Assembly: GCA_023250715.1 (NCBI GenBank)
Contig: JAHFAF010000016.1
Coordinates: 1-33,610, forward strand
From: Pseudobdellovibrionaceae bacterium
Lineage (GTDB): Bacteria > Bdellovibrionota > FAC87 > UBA2466
DNA length: 33,610 nucleotides
Direction of reading: 5' to 3'
The position numbers and the translations under genes are program-made. The notes under the pieces were generated by a model. The model was given only the letters and a program-made list of their open reading frames with translations. It did not search any database and was not told where the DNA came from. Of this stretch, positions 17,160 to 25,488 are shown piece after piece. Numbering within the stretch: position 1 is the stretch's first letter; every line of letters begins with the position of its first letter.

Positions 17160-18686
17160 ATGAGTATCAAAGCGAAAACCAAAGCCAGTGGACTGTCCGG
17201 CACCATCGATTACCAACTGACCAAGACGACTTATACATTCGGAGTTCAATGTCTGAAACGTCTGTACATGGAAAAGCATGAACCGGCGCTGGCAACGCCC
17301 GATGCGCCAAGTACAGAACTCCGGAAAATGCGGGGTGTCGAAATCGGCAACCTCGCCCATTCCCTTTATCCTAAGGGAATACTCATCGAACGAGACTCTG
17401 AGAAACCTGCCCATGAAGCGACTCGCGAAGCGATGGAAAACGGAGCTCTTACGATTTTTGAAGCGACCTTTATTTATGACGGAGTTCTTGTCAGAGTGGA
17501 CGTTCTCAATCGCAAGAATAAGAAAGCGCCCTGGCAACTGATTGAAGTGAAGTCGTCCACCCACCTGAAAAAGGAACACCTTCCCGATCTTGCCATTCAG
17601 ACTTGGGTTTTGAAAAACTGCAAAGTTCCTCTAGAAGGAACCTATCTTATGCATGTAGATAACTCGAAACCATTCCCTGCCACTCAAGACCTTATGAAAC
17701 TAACTGAGGACCTCTCGGAGGAAATCGACGAGCATATCGAAGAAGTCCCCAAGAGAATCAAGGAGATGAAAAAAGTCCTCTCTTCGAAAAAGCCTCCGGA
17801 AGCAAAAATCGGAACACAGTGCGAAGCCCCCTGGAAATGTCCTTTCAAAGAACAATGTTGGAAGAACGTGCCTGAGCCCTCAATTTTGGATCTGTATAGG
17901 TATCCAGTGGACGAACGCTACGATTTGTATCACTCCGGGATCGTAAAGATCACTGACAAGCGCATTGAACCGACAAATGAAATCGCCAAAAGAATGATCG
18001 AGGTCGAGAAAAAGAAAAAGCCTCATTTCAACAAAGAGCTTGTTCGAAACAAACTTACCAATGAGTGGCAGCTGCCTTACTACTATCTGGATTTTGAAAC
18101 AATCAGTACGCCTATTCCACGCTTTAATAAGGTGAAGCCATACAATAAAGTTCCGATTCAGTTCAGCCTCCATATCCAGGAAAAGCAGAACGGAAAAGCG
18201 ACTCACAAAGAATATCTTCACTCGGATGGAAGCGATCCTAGACCTGCTATCGCCAAAGCTCTCTGCGAAGCCATCGGCAACAAAGGAACGATTCTAGCCT
18301 TCAACGGGAGCTTCGAAGCCGCTATTCTTAAGTCACTCGCGGCTGCAGTGCCGAAATACGCGAGCCAGCTCAAATTGATGGCAGAACGGATAGAGGATCC
18401 TCAGATTCTCTTTCGGGAGGCTATTTACGACAGTAAATTTCTAGGAAGCTTCAGTCTGAAGATTGTTGCACCAGCGATTCTGGGAGCGAAGTTTGACTAT
18501 AATTTATTGGAGATCAGCGAGGGCGGTGCCGTGGAACTTTTCTTCGACGAAATGAATCAAGAAAGCACGCCAGGAAAGAAAAAGGAAGAACTCCGCAAAC
18601 AGCTCCTCGCTTACTGCAAAGTCGACACAGAGGCGCTCGTTGAACTCACGAACTGGCTGTGGAGCAAGCTGAGCAAAGGAGAATGA
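17160..18686 (+). CDS. Cas4-like nuclease fused to DUF2779 (DEDD exonuclease-like) domain
   Basis: N-terminal FGVQCLKRLYMEKHEP, WQLIEVKSST (ExK), Cys cluster CEAPWKCPFKEQC; C-terminal YYLDFETISTPIPRF, FNGSFEAAIL, LLAYCKVDTEALVEL. Confidence 0.85.
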   Translation: MSIKAKTKASGLSGTIDYQLTKTTYTFGVQCLKRLYMEKHEPALATPDAPSTELRKMRGVEIGNLAHSLYPKGILIERDSEKPAHEATREAMENGALTIFEATFIYDGVLVRVDVLNRKNKKAPWQLIEVKSSTHLKKEHLPDLAIQTWVLKNCKVPLEGTYLMHVDNSKPFPATQDLMKLTEDLSEEIDEHIEEVPKRIKEMKKVLSSKKPPEAKIGTQCEAPWKCPFKEQCWKNVPEPSILDLYRYPVDERYDLYHSGIVKITDKRIEPTNEIAKRMIEVEKKKKPHFNKELVRNKLTNEWQLPYYYLDFETISTPIPRFNKVKPYNKVPIQFSLHIQEKQNGKATHKEYLHSDGSDPRPAIAKALCEAIGNKGTILAFNGSFEAAILKSLAAAVPKYASQLKLMAERIEDPQILFREAIYDSKFLGSFSLKIVAPAILGAKFDYNLLEISEGGAVELFFDEMNQESTPGKKKEELRKQLLAYCKVDTEALVELTNWLWSKLSKGE

Positions 18687-18690
18687 TGCT

Positions 18691-19407
18691 ATGAAAAAGC
18701 GACTGGGAATAATCAATTTAGTTACCGATCTGAGAAAACACATTGCTAAAGACAGGGCCAAGTATGCTTACTTTCAGACCCTCGGGAAAATAGAGAACCT
18801 AATCACATACGAGCTAGCAGAAGTTGCAAGAAACAAGTACCACACCCTCTCATTGGTAAACTGCGGAAATAAGGGGGAACGAAAGTACGACGTTATGTTC
18901 TATAATCCAAAGAATCTAAAGTTGGAAGAGAATCGAAATGGATCGGATTATTCTTCGTATCCAGAAAAGGCATCAACCGTCATTGAGTTGAAGTATATCA
19001 ATAATGTTCATCGCTCTAGTTCGTACGATGCAACAGACAATATCAGTAAAGATATTTCCACTCTTTCCAAGCAAATGAAAATAAACAAGATGAAACAGGG
19101 GGGGATTCCAATCGCGCTTTCCTCTCGTACGAAGAGTGTTTATGGGATCGTGATTACCTCATTCGTTCACAATGATAAATTTTCCAGTGAGAAGGTGCGC
19201 CACAACAAAGCCGCATTCGATAAACGCATCATCGAGACACTTGACCACTTCGGCTTATACTACGTTGACACCATATCCAAGAAGTCCGTGACGGCCTATG
19301 ATGAGCAGGAGATCCAACTTGGGAAGGAAACTTACCGGGCAACTCTCAGGTTCTACCTAGTTTGGAAGCCAAGCTATTATAAAGCCGATATCAAAAAGGC
19401 AGCGTAG
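18691..19407 (+). CDS. PD-(D/E)XK-like putative nuclease
   Basis: ERKYDVMFYNPK...ASTVIELKYINN (D-xn-ExK). 5 nt after the Cas4-DUF2779 gene. Confidence 0.5.
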   Translation: MKKRLGIINLVTDLRKHIAKDRAKYAYFQTLGKIENLITYELAEVARNKYHTLSLVNCGNKGERKYDVMFYNPKNLKLEENRNGSDYSSYPEKASTVIELKYINNVHRSSSYDATDNISKDISTLSKQMKINKMKQGGIPIALSSRTKSVYGIVITSFVHNDKFSSEKVRHNKAAFDKRIIETLDHFGLYYVDTISKKSVTAYDEQEIQLGKETYRATLRFYLVWKPSYYKADIKKAA

Positions 19408-19437
19408 CTTTTTCCTCGGCACAGCTGCTTAGAAATC

Positions 19438-20001
19438 TCATTTCAAATGTCCCGTTTGGGTCAGCATTCGCAGAGTCATGATGACGGGATTGTTCCGATA
19501 CATGCCGCGCCTACCTTCCGCGACGAGCGGGTCCACCATGTCATCAACCGAATAGACGTCAACCTTTGCACCGAAGTCGTATGTTAGAAGATGATTTCGG
19601 ACGGCAGCCTCTTCTCTTCTTTTGAATTTGCCAACGAATAGAACCAGGCGAATATCCTCTTTGACGTACCCGTAGCGCTCCATCGCTGCATTCACGATAC
19701 CTACTCGGACTTGCTCGTCATTGAAGAGCTTGCATCGACTAAGGAGTGTCGCTTGCGGCATCTTTGCTATACCCCGAAACCAATTCGCCCCAACGCCTTC
19801 CGATCCGAAGAATGATTTTACTGAACAAAGCAAAAGCTGGTCCCTGCGGGCCGCTACAAGATCGATTTCGTATCCGTTGGTTTGCCGTTCTGGCCGCGAC
19901 AATTTCTTAGTAAGTACTTTAACTGGAAACTTAATATTCTCGGAAACGGCGAATCCCTTCCCCTCCAGGAAAAGTTTTGAAATTTGCTCGAAGGCTTCCA
20001 C
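19438..20001 (-). CDS. PD-(D/E)XK-like putative restriction endonuclease
   Basis: NGYEIDLVAARRDQLLLCSVKSFF (EIDLVA...xVK). GTG start. Confidence 0.55.
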   Translation of the reverse strand: MEAFEQISKLFLEGKGFAVSENIKFPVKVLTKKLSRPERQTNGYEIDLVAARRDQLLLCSVKSFFGSEGVGANWFRGIAKMPQATLLSRCKLFNDEQVRVGIVNAAMERYGYVKEDIRLVLFVGKFKRREEAAVRNHLLTYDFGAKVDVYSVDDMVDPLVAEGRRGMYRNNPVIMTLRMLTQTGHLK

Positions 20002-20054
20002 GGGGCCGAATCTACACTATTCTGCGCTCGAGCAGTAACACATATATGATAGCT

Positions 20055-20073
20055 TAAGTACTTATAGTACTTG
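20055..20073. promoter_or_regulatory. Palindromic operator (site 2), TAAGTACT-TAT-AGTACTTG
   Basis: Perfect 7-bp inverted repeat between divergent genes at 20001(-) and 20108(+), 14 nt before ATCTGGTAGAT exactly as in site 1. Confidence 0.65.
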
Positions 20074-20107
20074 TTACAACGGAACCGATCTGGTAGATGG
20101 TCTTAGA

Positions 20108-20746
20108 ATGACGACAGGGAAATCCAGTTTTTTGTTGCCGCCGTTTGGAAAAACGATTCAAAAGAGCCCTTCAGATTTATCCGGTGCGCTCAGCCATGTT
20201 GACCGAGCGATTAACGTTCTCACCCGACGGCTAAGACGCTGGCTATCTAGTGAGCTTCAGCTTACTGAAAACCCTCGTTCGTGGATCGGACAGTTCAAAG
20301 ACGAGATCAACCTGCGGACTTCTTCACTTCCCACACTCGCCAGAACGCACACGGTTAGTGAAATTATTACTCAGTTGCCCAACCTCATTCGGCTTCATGA
20401 TGCACTCTCGTGGGCCGATACTCTCGGCCGAGCGTATTCGGTTGAGCTTTGCCATCCTACACAAAGCCATTCCGATGATTGGAATGCCGACCTAGTCTTG
20501 AAAGACACAAACACTCGCACATGTCTTTGTTTCGAAATTACCGACTCCAAGTCTCCCACGAATAATGAAAAGTTGGCTCATACCTTCAGGAAATTTCGTG
20601 ATGTAAGGCGGGCCAAGCCAAAACATGCCATCTCATTTTTCATGGTTGCTCCAATTTCTTGGGAAGGCTCGCTGAGGAAGCGAAAGTTTGTAATGGCGAC
20701 CTATACACAAGGTTCTTCGGCTATTGGTGAGCTCGACGTGCGGTAG
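20108..20746 (+). CDS. Hypothetical protein, possible degenerate nuclease fold
   Basis: WNADLVLKDTNTRTCLCFEITDSKS resembles a PD-(D/E)XK core with altered ExK. Confidence 0.5.
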   Translation: MTTGKSSFLLPPFGKTIQKSPSDLSGALSHVDRAINVLTRRLRRWLSSELQLTENPRSWIGQFKDEINLRTSSLPTLARTHTVSEIITQLPNLIRLHDALSWADTLGRAYSVELCHPTQSHSDDWNADLVLKDTNTRTCLCFEITDSKSPTNNEKLAHTFRKFRDVRRAKPKHAISFFMVAPISWEGSLRKRKFVMATYTQGSSAIGELDVR

Positions 20747-20747
20747 G

Positions 20748-21098
20748 TTACTTCAGGTATTTAATATCCCGCGCAAACTGCACCACCTTCCAAAGCGCGG
20801 CGTGCATGGCATCGGTGAGGTCTTCACTTTTTTTATACTTTCTACGAAGTCTCGGGATGTCAAAAACGTGCACCTCTTTTGAGGCAAAGATGGTGGCGAT
20901 ATCGACATCGAGGGCAATGGCGATCTTGCGCAAGGTATCTACCGAAGGGTCTTTGAGGCCCTTTTCGATATGGGCGATGGTGGATTGGGAGACCTTTGCG
21001 TGCTTAGAAAACTCCATCTGAGTCCATTGGCGAGATTCTCGAAGGTACTTCAGTCTCTCACTCAGCTTGTACTCAGGGAGTTCTTTGTGCTTCTTCAT
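20748..21098 (-). CDS. XRE-family HTH regulator, candidate master regulator of the CAAGTAC operators
   Basis: LRESRQWTQMEFSKHAKVSQSTIAHIEKGLKDPSVDTLRKIAIAL. Start set at MKKHKELPEYKL. Paralogue of 15905-16255. Confidence 0.85.
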   Translation of the reverse strand: MKKHKELPEYKLSERLKYLRESRQWTQMEFSKHAKVSQSTIAHIEKGLKDPSVDTLRKIAIALDVDIATIFASKEVHVFDIPRLRRKYKKSEDLTDAMHAALWKVVQFARDIKYLK

Positions 21099-21156
21099 GA
21101 TGTTCCTATCGGAAACTCTCACTGGAATCCTTAGAGAATGCAACTATATACTATTT

Positions 21157-21175
21157 CAAGTACCCATAGTAATTG
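21157..21175. promoter_or_regulatory. Imperfect palindromic operator (site 3), CAAGTACCCATAGTAATTG
   Basis: Lies between the divergent XRE gene (21098-) and the LRV-PcfJ operon (21256+). 15/18 matches to site 2. Confidence 0.55.
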
Positions 21176-21255
21176 ACTCGCCGCGCCCACTTCGGGTAAG
21201 TTGCACCTCAGTTTTGGTTTAAGTCCTCAGCATCGAAAGCCACACCTAAGCGGAA

Positions 21256-22956
21256 TTGAATGAAGAGAGCGGTATCGTGAGCATGCAAGAATTGGAGCGG
21301 TTGAAACGGTTTGGGCTGAAAGAGTTTCGTGGCTTGGAATCGATGTGGGAATTCATCCAGGGCTTAGACGAGCTCGATGTTCTCCGAAATCCCCCGAAAG
21401 GGGGCGATGCTTCCGAACTCTCGAAAATTCTCAGGCAAACGGTTTCCATAATCGCCTACCACTGTAGAGTCACCGCTACGATGAAGCTCAACTCGACTTT
21501 GGTTCAGGCTATTCTCGCAGATACGCGCCCATATGTTAGAGCGGCTCTCCTACTGAACGAGAAATGCTCCGCGACAGAAGTAATTCTGCTGCTTGGCGAT
21601 ATTTCAGCTGAGGTCGCGGAGTTTGTTGCTTCTCACCCTAAAGTGAAACTTCTGGAAAAAAGAAGATGTGGCGAAGTTCTTCTTGGTAAAAATCAAAGAA
21701 GAGTCGCGGATGCCCTCATCCAAAACGCCGACTGTCCTGTTCATATCTTGAAAATGATGGCTCAGGACCCCAATGAAAGAAGGCTTCAAATTCTGGCAAG
21801 CAATCCAACGCTTCCGAAGGAGGTCTTCGACCTCCTGTCGCTTCATACCGATACTACAGTTCTTGCCCGGCTAGCCGAAAATAAAAACCTACCTCCAGAG
21901 TTTTGCAATCGCCTGGCACTTACTAGTGATTTTCAAGTTAGATCAGTTCTCGCAGATCGTTTGGACATTGAGCCCAGCCTCCTTGGGAAACTCAGCATGG
22001 ATTCTCATGTGCGTGTTCGCGCGGTTGCCTCAAACCGGCTCGAGGGAGTCTTGCGGATGGGCGGGACGCGGTTAACCGAATGGTGCCATGCGAATTTGGG
22101 TGTTTCTAGTCCCCGCTTCACGAATTTAGTTCAGCGCTCAATACCTACACTTTCGCCAATGGGCTGGATGGCGATTCTGGCAGATTTTCTAAGACGCGTT
22201 TACGGCACCAACACGAGTGAGTATTTCGATATGCTGGAACGGTTGTCCTGCGAAGCGGTCGCCAGTAATATTTCTGGATCATCCGAAGTATTTCAGGGGT
22301 GCCCCTTCCTCGAAGCAAGCTTTAGCGGGTTAACCAAAACCAGCATCGAGAGAATTCTTAGGAGCGATTTTTCAAAAGAGAGATTGTCGCTTTGGTCGTC
22401 TTTAAAAAAAGATATGGGGAATTCCCTCCTTTTCGTTAGGCCCGAGCTTAAGGAAGGGCTCAAGAAACAGGAATTTCGAAGTATGGATGACCTTCTTAGA
22501 ATAGCGGGACAGATTATTGAAAACAAATACAACGAGCTAAAGATTTTCAAGACTCACTCCCTTCCGTTAGCAAAGACACTCTTCAATTTGCACAAGATTA
22601 AGCTCGATGGCGAACTTGCCCACCTAACAATTCATACCCCAAAAACGCTCCAGGAACTTGTGGAAGTCGGGGGAGTCTTGAAAAACTGCTTAAGAAACAA
22701 GGACACTGCTCTGAGATACGGACATTCAACCCGCCCCGTTTTCATTCTCAGGTCGAGTTCAGACAAACGGCCCGTCTATGTCGTGCAAGTAGATAGCGAT
22801 GGGGCCATTCAAGATATGAAAGGGAAGTGTAATCGGCCGGCCCCAAAACGGCTTCAAAAAGGCCTGCAGTCAGCCATTTTGAAGGCAACTCCAAGGCAAA
22901 ACATTTTGAGTGGTGCGCGCTCGCTTGCTCGACAACTGGGTCAACTGCCCGGATGA
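21256..22956 (+). CDS. LRV/HEAT-like repeat protein with C-terminal PcfJ-like domain
   Basis: Repeated units such as LKMMAQDPNERRLQILASNPTLPKEVFDLLSLHTDTTVLARLAENKNLPPEF; C-terminus LQELVEVGGVLKNCLRN...FILRSSSDKRPVYVVQVDSDGAIQDMKGKCNRPAPK. Start could be 21277 or 21283. Confidence 0.7.
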   Translation: MNEESGIVSMQELERLKRFGLKEFRGLESMWEFIQGLDELDVLRNPPKGGDASELSKILRQTVSIIAYHCRVTATMKLNSTLVQAILADTRPYVRAALLLNEKCSATEVILLLGDISAEVAEFVASHPKVKLLEKRRCGEVLLGKNQRRVADALIQNADCPVHILKMMAQDPNERRLQILASNPTLPKEVFDLLSLHTDTTVLARLAENKNLPPEFCNRLALTSDFQVRSVLADRLDIEPSLLGKLSMDSHVRVRAVASNRLEGVLRMGGTRLTEWCHANLGVSSPRFTNLVQRSIPTLSPMGWMAILADFLRRVYGTNTSEYFDMLERLSCEAVASNISGSSEVFQGCPFLEASFSGLTKTSIERILRSDFSKERLSLWSSLKKDMGNSLLFVRPELKEGLKKQEFRSMDDLLRIAGQIIENKYNELKIFKTHSLPLAKTLFNLHKIKLDGELAHLTIHTPKTLQELVEVGGVLKNCLRNKDTALRYGHSTRPVFILRSSSDKRPVYVVQVDSDGAIQDMKGKCNRPAPKRLQKGLQSAILKATPRQNILSGARSLARQLGQLPG

Positions 22957-22972
22957 GAGAATCGGAGAAAGG

Positions 22973-23371
22973 GTGATCGTTGAGATCCAGCCGATGAGAG
23001 GCGAGCCGAAAGAGGCGCAAGCAGCAGGCAGACTTTATGGTCGAGAGTTTCGCTTCTTTATTCACTCGCTAGAGGGACAGGTCATAGAGTTATTTTACGA
23101 TCGAAGTAGGATGTGTACTCCGCTGATTGAAATGATGAAGGGGGGGTGGCTAGTGGACCCTCTTTGCGACGGTCAGATTATTCGTAGTGGAAAGGTTTTT
23201 GAAGTAATCGATAACAGCGTTTTCGAGCATCTTCAGGAGATTGTTTTGAAGGGCCCAACGGTACCAAGAGCGCACTATCGCTGTGTTGCAAATCTTATCG
23301 CACGAACGACCCATATTCCATGCAGTCTGGCGCCATCTTTGTTGCAACGGATTCATCTTGGGGAAATTTAA
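22973..23371 (+). CDS. Hypothetical protein
   Basis: GTG start preceded by GGAGAAAGG, 16 nt after the LRV-PcfJ stop. Confidence 0.55.
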   Translation: MIVEIQPMRGEPKEAQAAGRLYGREFRFFIHSLEGQVIELFYDRSRMCTPLIEMMKGGWLVDPLCDGQIIRSGKVFEVIDNSVFEHLQEIVLKGPTVPRAHYRCVANLIARTTHIPCSLAPSLLQRIHLGEI

Positions 23372-23397
23372 GATGCTAGCGGTTTGGAAGGAATACT

Positions 23398-23745
23398 ATG
23401 ACATTGGATGAACGCAGCCGCGAACTCTTCAGGCTGGTCGAGATTGGATTACGCGGTATCGAATGTTTGGAATTTAAACACGACCGTGACACTGACGCCG
23501 CCGTAGCGAAATTCCGAGTTCGACTCATCGGCTCAAACGACATCACCTACACTTTAGCGGCTCGTATTACCATGCTTTCTGAACTTCGCAATCAGTTAAC
23601 TCAATTGCGTCGATGCGCTGACAGAGCGGGTGAATTGCTAGGCAACAAGGATTTTGGCAGTGGTCTATTTGAGATTCTACAGGTGACTGCAGAGATCTTG
23701 TCGAACCTTGGATGCAGCGATGCGAAGTCGGAGAAGCCCATATGA
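23398..23745 (+). CDS. Hypothetical protein
   Basis: 115-aa ORF in the operon. Stop overlaps the next ATG (ATGA at 23742). Confidence 0.6.
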   Translation: MTLDERSRELFRLVEIGLRGIECLEFKHDRDTDAAVAKFRVRLIGSNDITYTLAARITMLSELRNQLTQLRRCADRAGELLGNKDFGSGLFEILQVTAEILSNLGCSDAKSEKPI

Positions 23746-24194
23746 CCAACCTCGAGAAACAAGTAGGCGGCGCGACGACTCTATCGGAATTAGTGAGTTC
23801 GCTCAAACCCGGTGCTTTAGTGTGGGTATTCTCCTCTTCCGTAGATAACCTGGGTTTCAAAGAAGTTAACCAAGCGTGTGAACGCGGAGGCCTCGATCCC
23901 TTCTACATTTTCTGGCCTCGAACGCGAGTGAATGGCGATGAGCCTCCAGACACCTTTCCACTTGGCCCAAGCGGAATGAAGCGCATAGCAAGAACGACCA
24001 ATTCCGTCGTAATCAATTTTGCTCCCTTGGAACCCCGGATAGATGAAAATCTCAGTCTTAACGATGTCCGAAGTCAGTGGAGAGGAACTCTTCATGAGTG
24101 TGATGCGGAAATAATAATCATTCGAGAGAAGGGATCTGCCCACATAGTGAGAAACCGGCTCGGCAGCTGGGGCCCCCTAGCGATGGAATCTTGA
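23742..24194 (+). CDS. Protein X, first copy; possible degenerate RecA/DnaB-like fold
   Basis: Paralogue of 25038-25487: LKPGALVWVFSSSVD...ACERGGLDPFYIFWPR...HECDAEIIIIREKGSAHIVRN..GSWGPLAMES. Confidence 0.65.
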   Translation: MTNLEKQVGGATTLSELVSSLKPGALVWVFSSSVDNLGFKEVNQACERGGLDPFYIFWPRTRVNGDEPPDTFPLGPSGMKRIARTTNSVVINFAPLEPRIDENLSLNDVRSQWRGTLHECDAEIIIIREKGSAHIVRNRLGSWGPLAMES

Positions 24195-24195
24195 G

Positions 24196-24327
24196 ATGGA
24201 ATCTAACGATACATTTTTCTGCGGCGTTGATCTCCCCGCTTCTCCAAAGCATAGCTACGTCACCGTTGGCATTGATCTCGGGTTATCTTCCCAGAGAAGC
24301 ACCATCGGGTCCGGAGGCACAGTATGA
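24196..24327 (+). pseudogene. DUF429 remnant (43 codons)
   Basis: MESNDTFFCGVDLPASPKHSYVTVGIDLG... matches the N-terminal FFCGIDLSASPKHTG and GIDVPFGW motifs of intact DUF429, then terminates. Not in the ORF track. Stop overlaps the next ATG (ATGA). Confidence 0.65.
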
Positions 24328-25031
24328 ATACATACCCCTTTACCGACGATCACCCCCTCAACAACTTTTCCGTCGCCCATCCGATATCCAAGGCTGTCCT
24401 TGCGAAACTCCATCGCCTCGGCATGATGAAAAAATCCCAGTTAAAAGACGGGTATTTCTACTACGGCTTCTGCCACAACGCCCGAATTGCTATGTGGTTG
24501 GCCAACGAGAACACATTTCACTATCTTGGTTTTAAAGGCGGTGTATTCGAAGAACGAATAAAGCATCCTGAAGACGACGACTGCAATTCATCGTTGCCAG
24601 TGGATCTATTCAAGCCCCTGTATGAATTGCCACCCCAGCTAAATCCTAACCTCCCTGTCGACGACTGGATGAAACCAGATAAAAAAGAAGGGTTAAAGCT
24701 ATTACTGAATGATTGGGTGCATTCTGGCTACTCCAACCAGAATCAGATTGTGACGGGAGGCTTTTCTAGTCAGAACTCACAGAAGCTCTATAAGACTCGT
24801 TGGCCGCAGGAACCTGGAGTTGCAGGTCTTTATGATCGGGGCTCTCAGTGTGGCGGATGTAGCTTTTATGCCCCATTCGATGCGGACTATGGTCTTTGCT
24901 GTTTTTCAAAATCACGCCATCACTTGGAAACGGTTTTTGAACATTTCACTTGCGAGGCCTTTCAAAAGGAAAGTTGGGGCGCTCATTCATTCCAGGAGAC
25001 TTCTCCCCCACCAAAGCGAGGCAAGAAGTGA
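24324..25031 (+). CDS. Uncharacterised protein with C-terminal four-Cys motif
   Basis: QCGGCSFYAPFDADYGLCCFSKSRHHLETVFEHFTCEAF resembles CGxC...GxC...FEHxxCxxF metal-binding motifs (DUF3027-like). Confidence 0.65.
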   Translation: MNTYPFTDDHPLNNFSVAHPISKAVLAKLHRLGMMKKSQLKDGYFYYGFCHNARIAMWLANENTFHYLGFKGGVFEERIKHPEDDDCNSSLPVDLFKPLYELPPQLNPNLPVDDWMKPDKKEGLKLLLNDWVHSGYSNQNQIVTGGFSSQNSQKLYKTRWPQEPGVAGLYDRGSQCGGCSFYAPFDADYGLCCFSKSRHHLETVFEHFTCEAFQKESWGAHSFQETSPPPKRGKK

Positions 25032-25037
25032 ACATGT

Positions 25038-25487
25038 ATGAATAGAAAGAAACAACCAGGTAGTCCGACTGAGCTGTCAGAATTGATCGATATGCTGAAG
25101 CCGGGTTGTTTGATGTGGGTGTTTTCGTCAGTCGTAGATCAGGCAGCCTTTAATCAGATACAACGGGCGTGTGAACGAGGGGGAATGGATCCCTTCTATA
25201 TTTTTTGGCCACGCGCCCAAGTGCAATGCAATGGACCACTAGCCAGCTTTCCTCTGGGCCAGAAAGAGATTAAGCGGATTGCAAAACTATCGAACACCGT
25301 GGTCATCTCCATTGCCCCAATATCAGGTCGGAAGGAGGGACGCCTCACCCTCAGTGACATCCGACAGCAATGGGGTGGAATGATGCATGAGTGTGACGCA
25401 GAAATTATCATTCTGATAGAGAAAGGCTCCAACAGCATAGTCAGGAACTTATATGGAACCTGGGGACCTTTGGTGATGGATTCCTAA
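25038..25487 (+). CDS. Protein X', second copy of the X family
   Basis: LKPGCLMWVFSSVVD...ACERGGMDPFYIFWPR...HECDAEIIILIEKGSNSIVRNLYGTWGPLVMDS. Confidence 0.65.
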   Translation: MNRKKQPGSPTELSELIDMLKPGCLMWVFSSVVDQAAFNQIQRACERGGMDPFYIFWPRAQVQCNGPLASFPLGQKEIKRIAKLSNTVVISIAPISGRKEGRLTLSDIRQQWGGMMHECDAEIIILIEKGSNSIVRNLYGTWGPLVMDS

Positions 25488-25488
25488 C

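Noticed and set aside
21390-21403. CCCCCGAAAGGGGG hairpin, with similar sequences near 5200-5215 and 8176-8196
   Set aside because: One copy lies inside a coding region, the others differ in loop and arms. Probably chance GC-rich palindromes rather than a repeat family.
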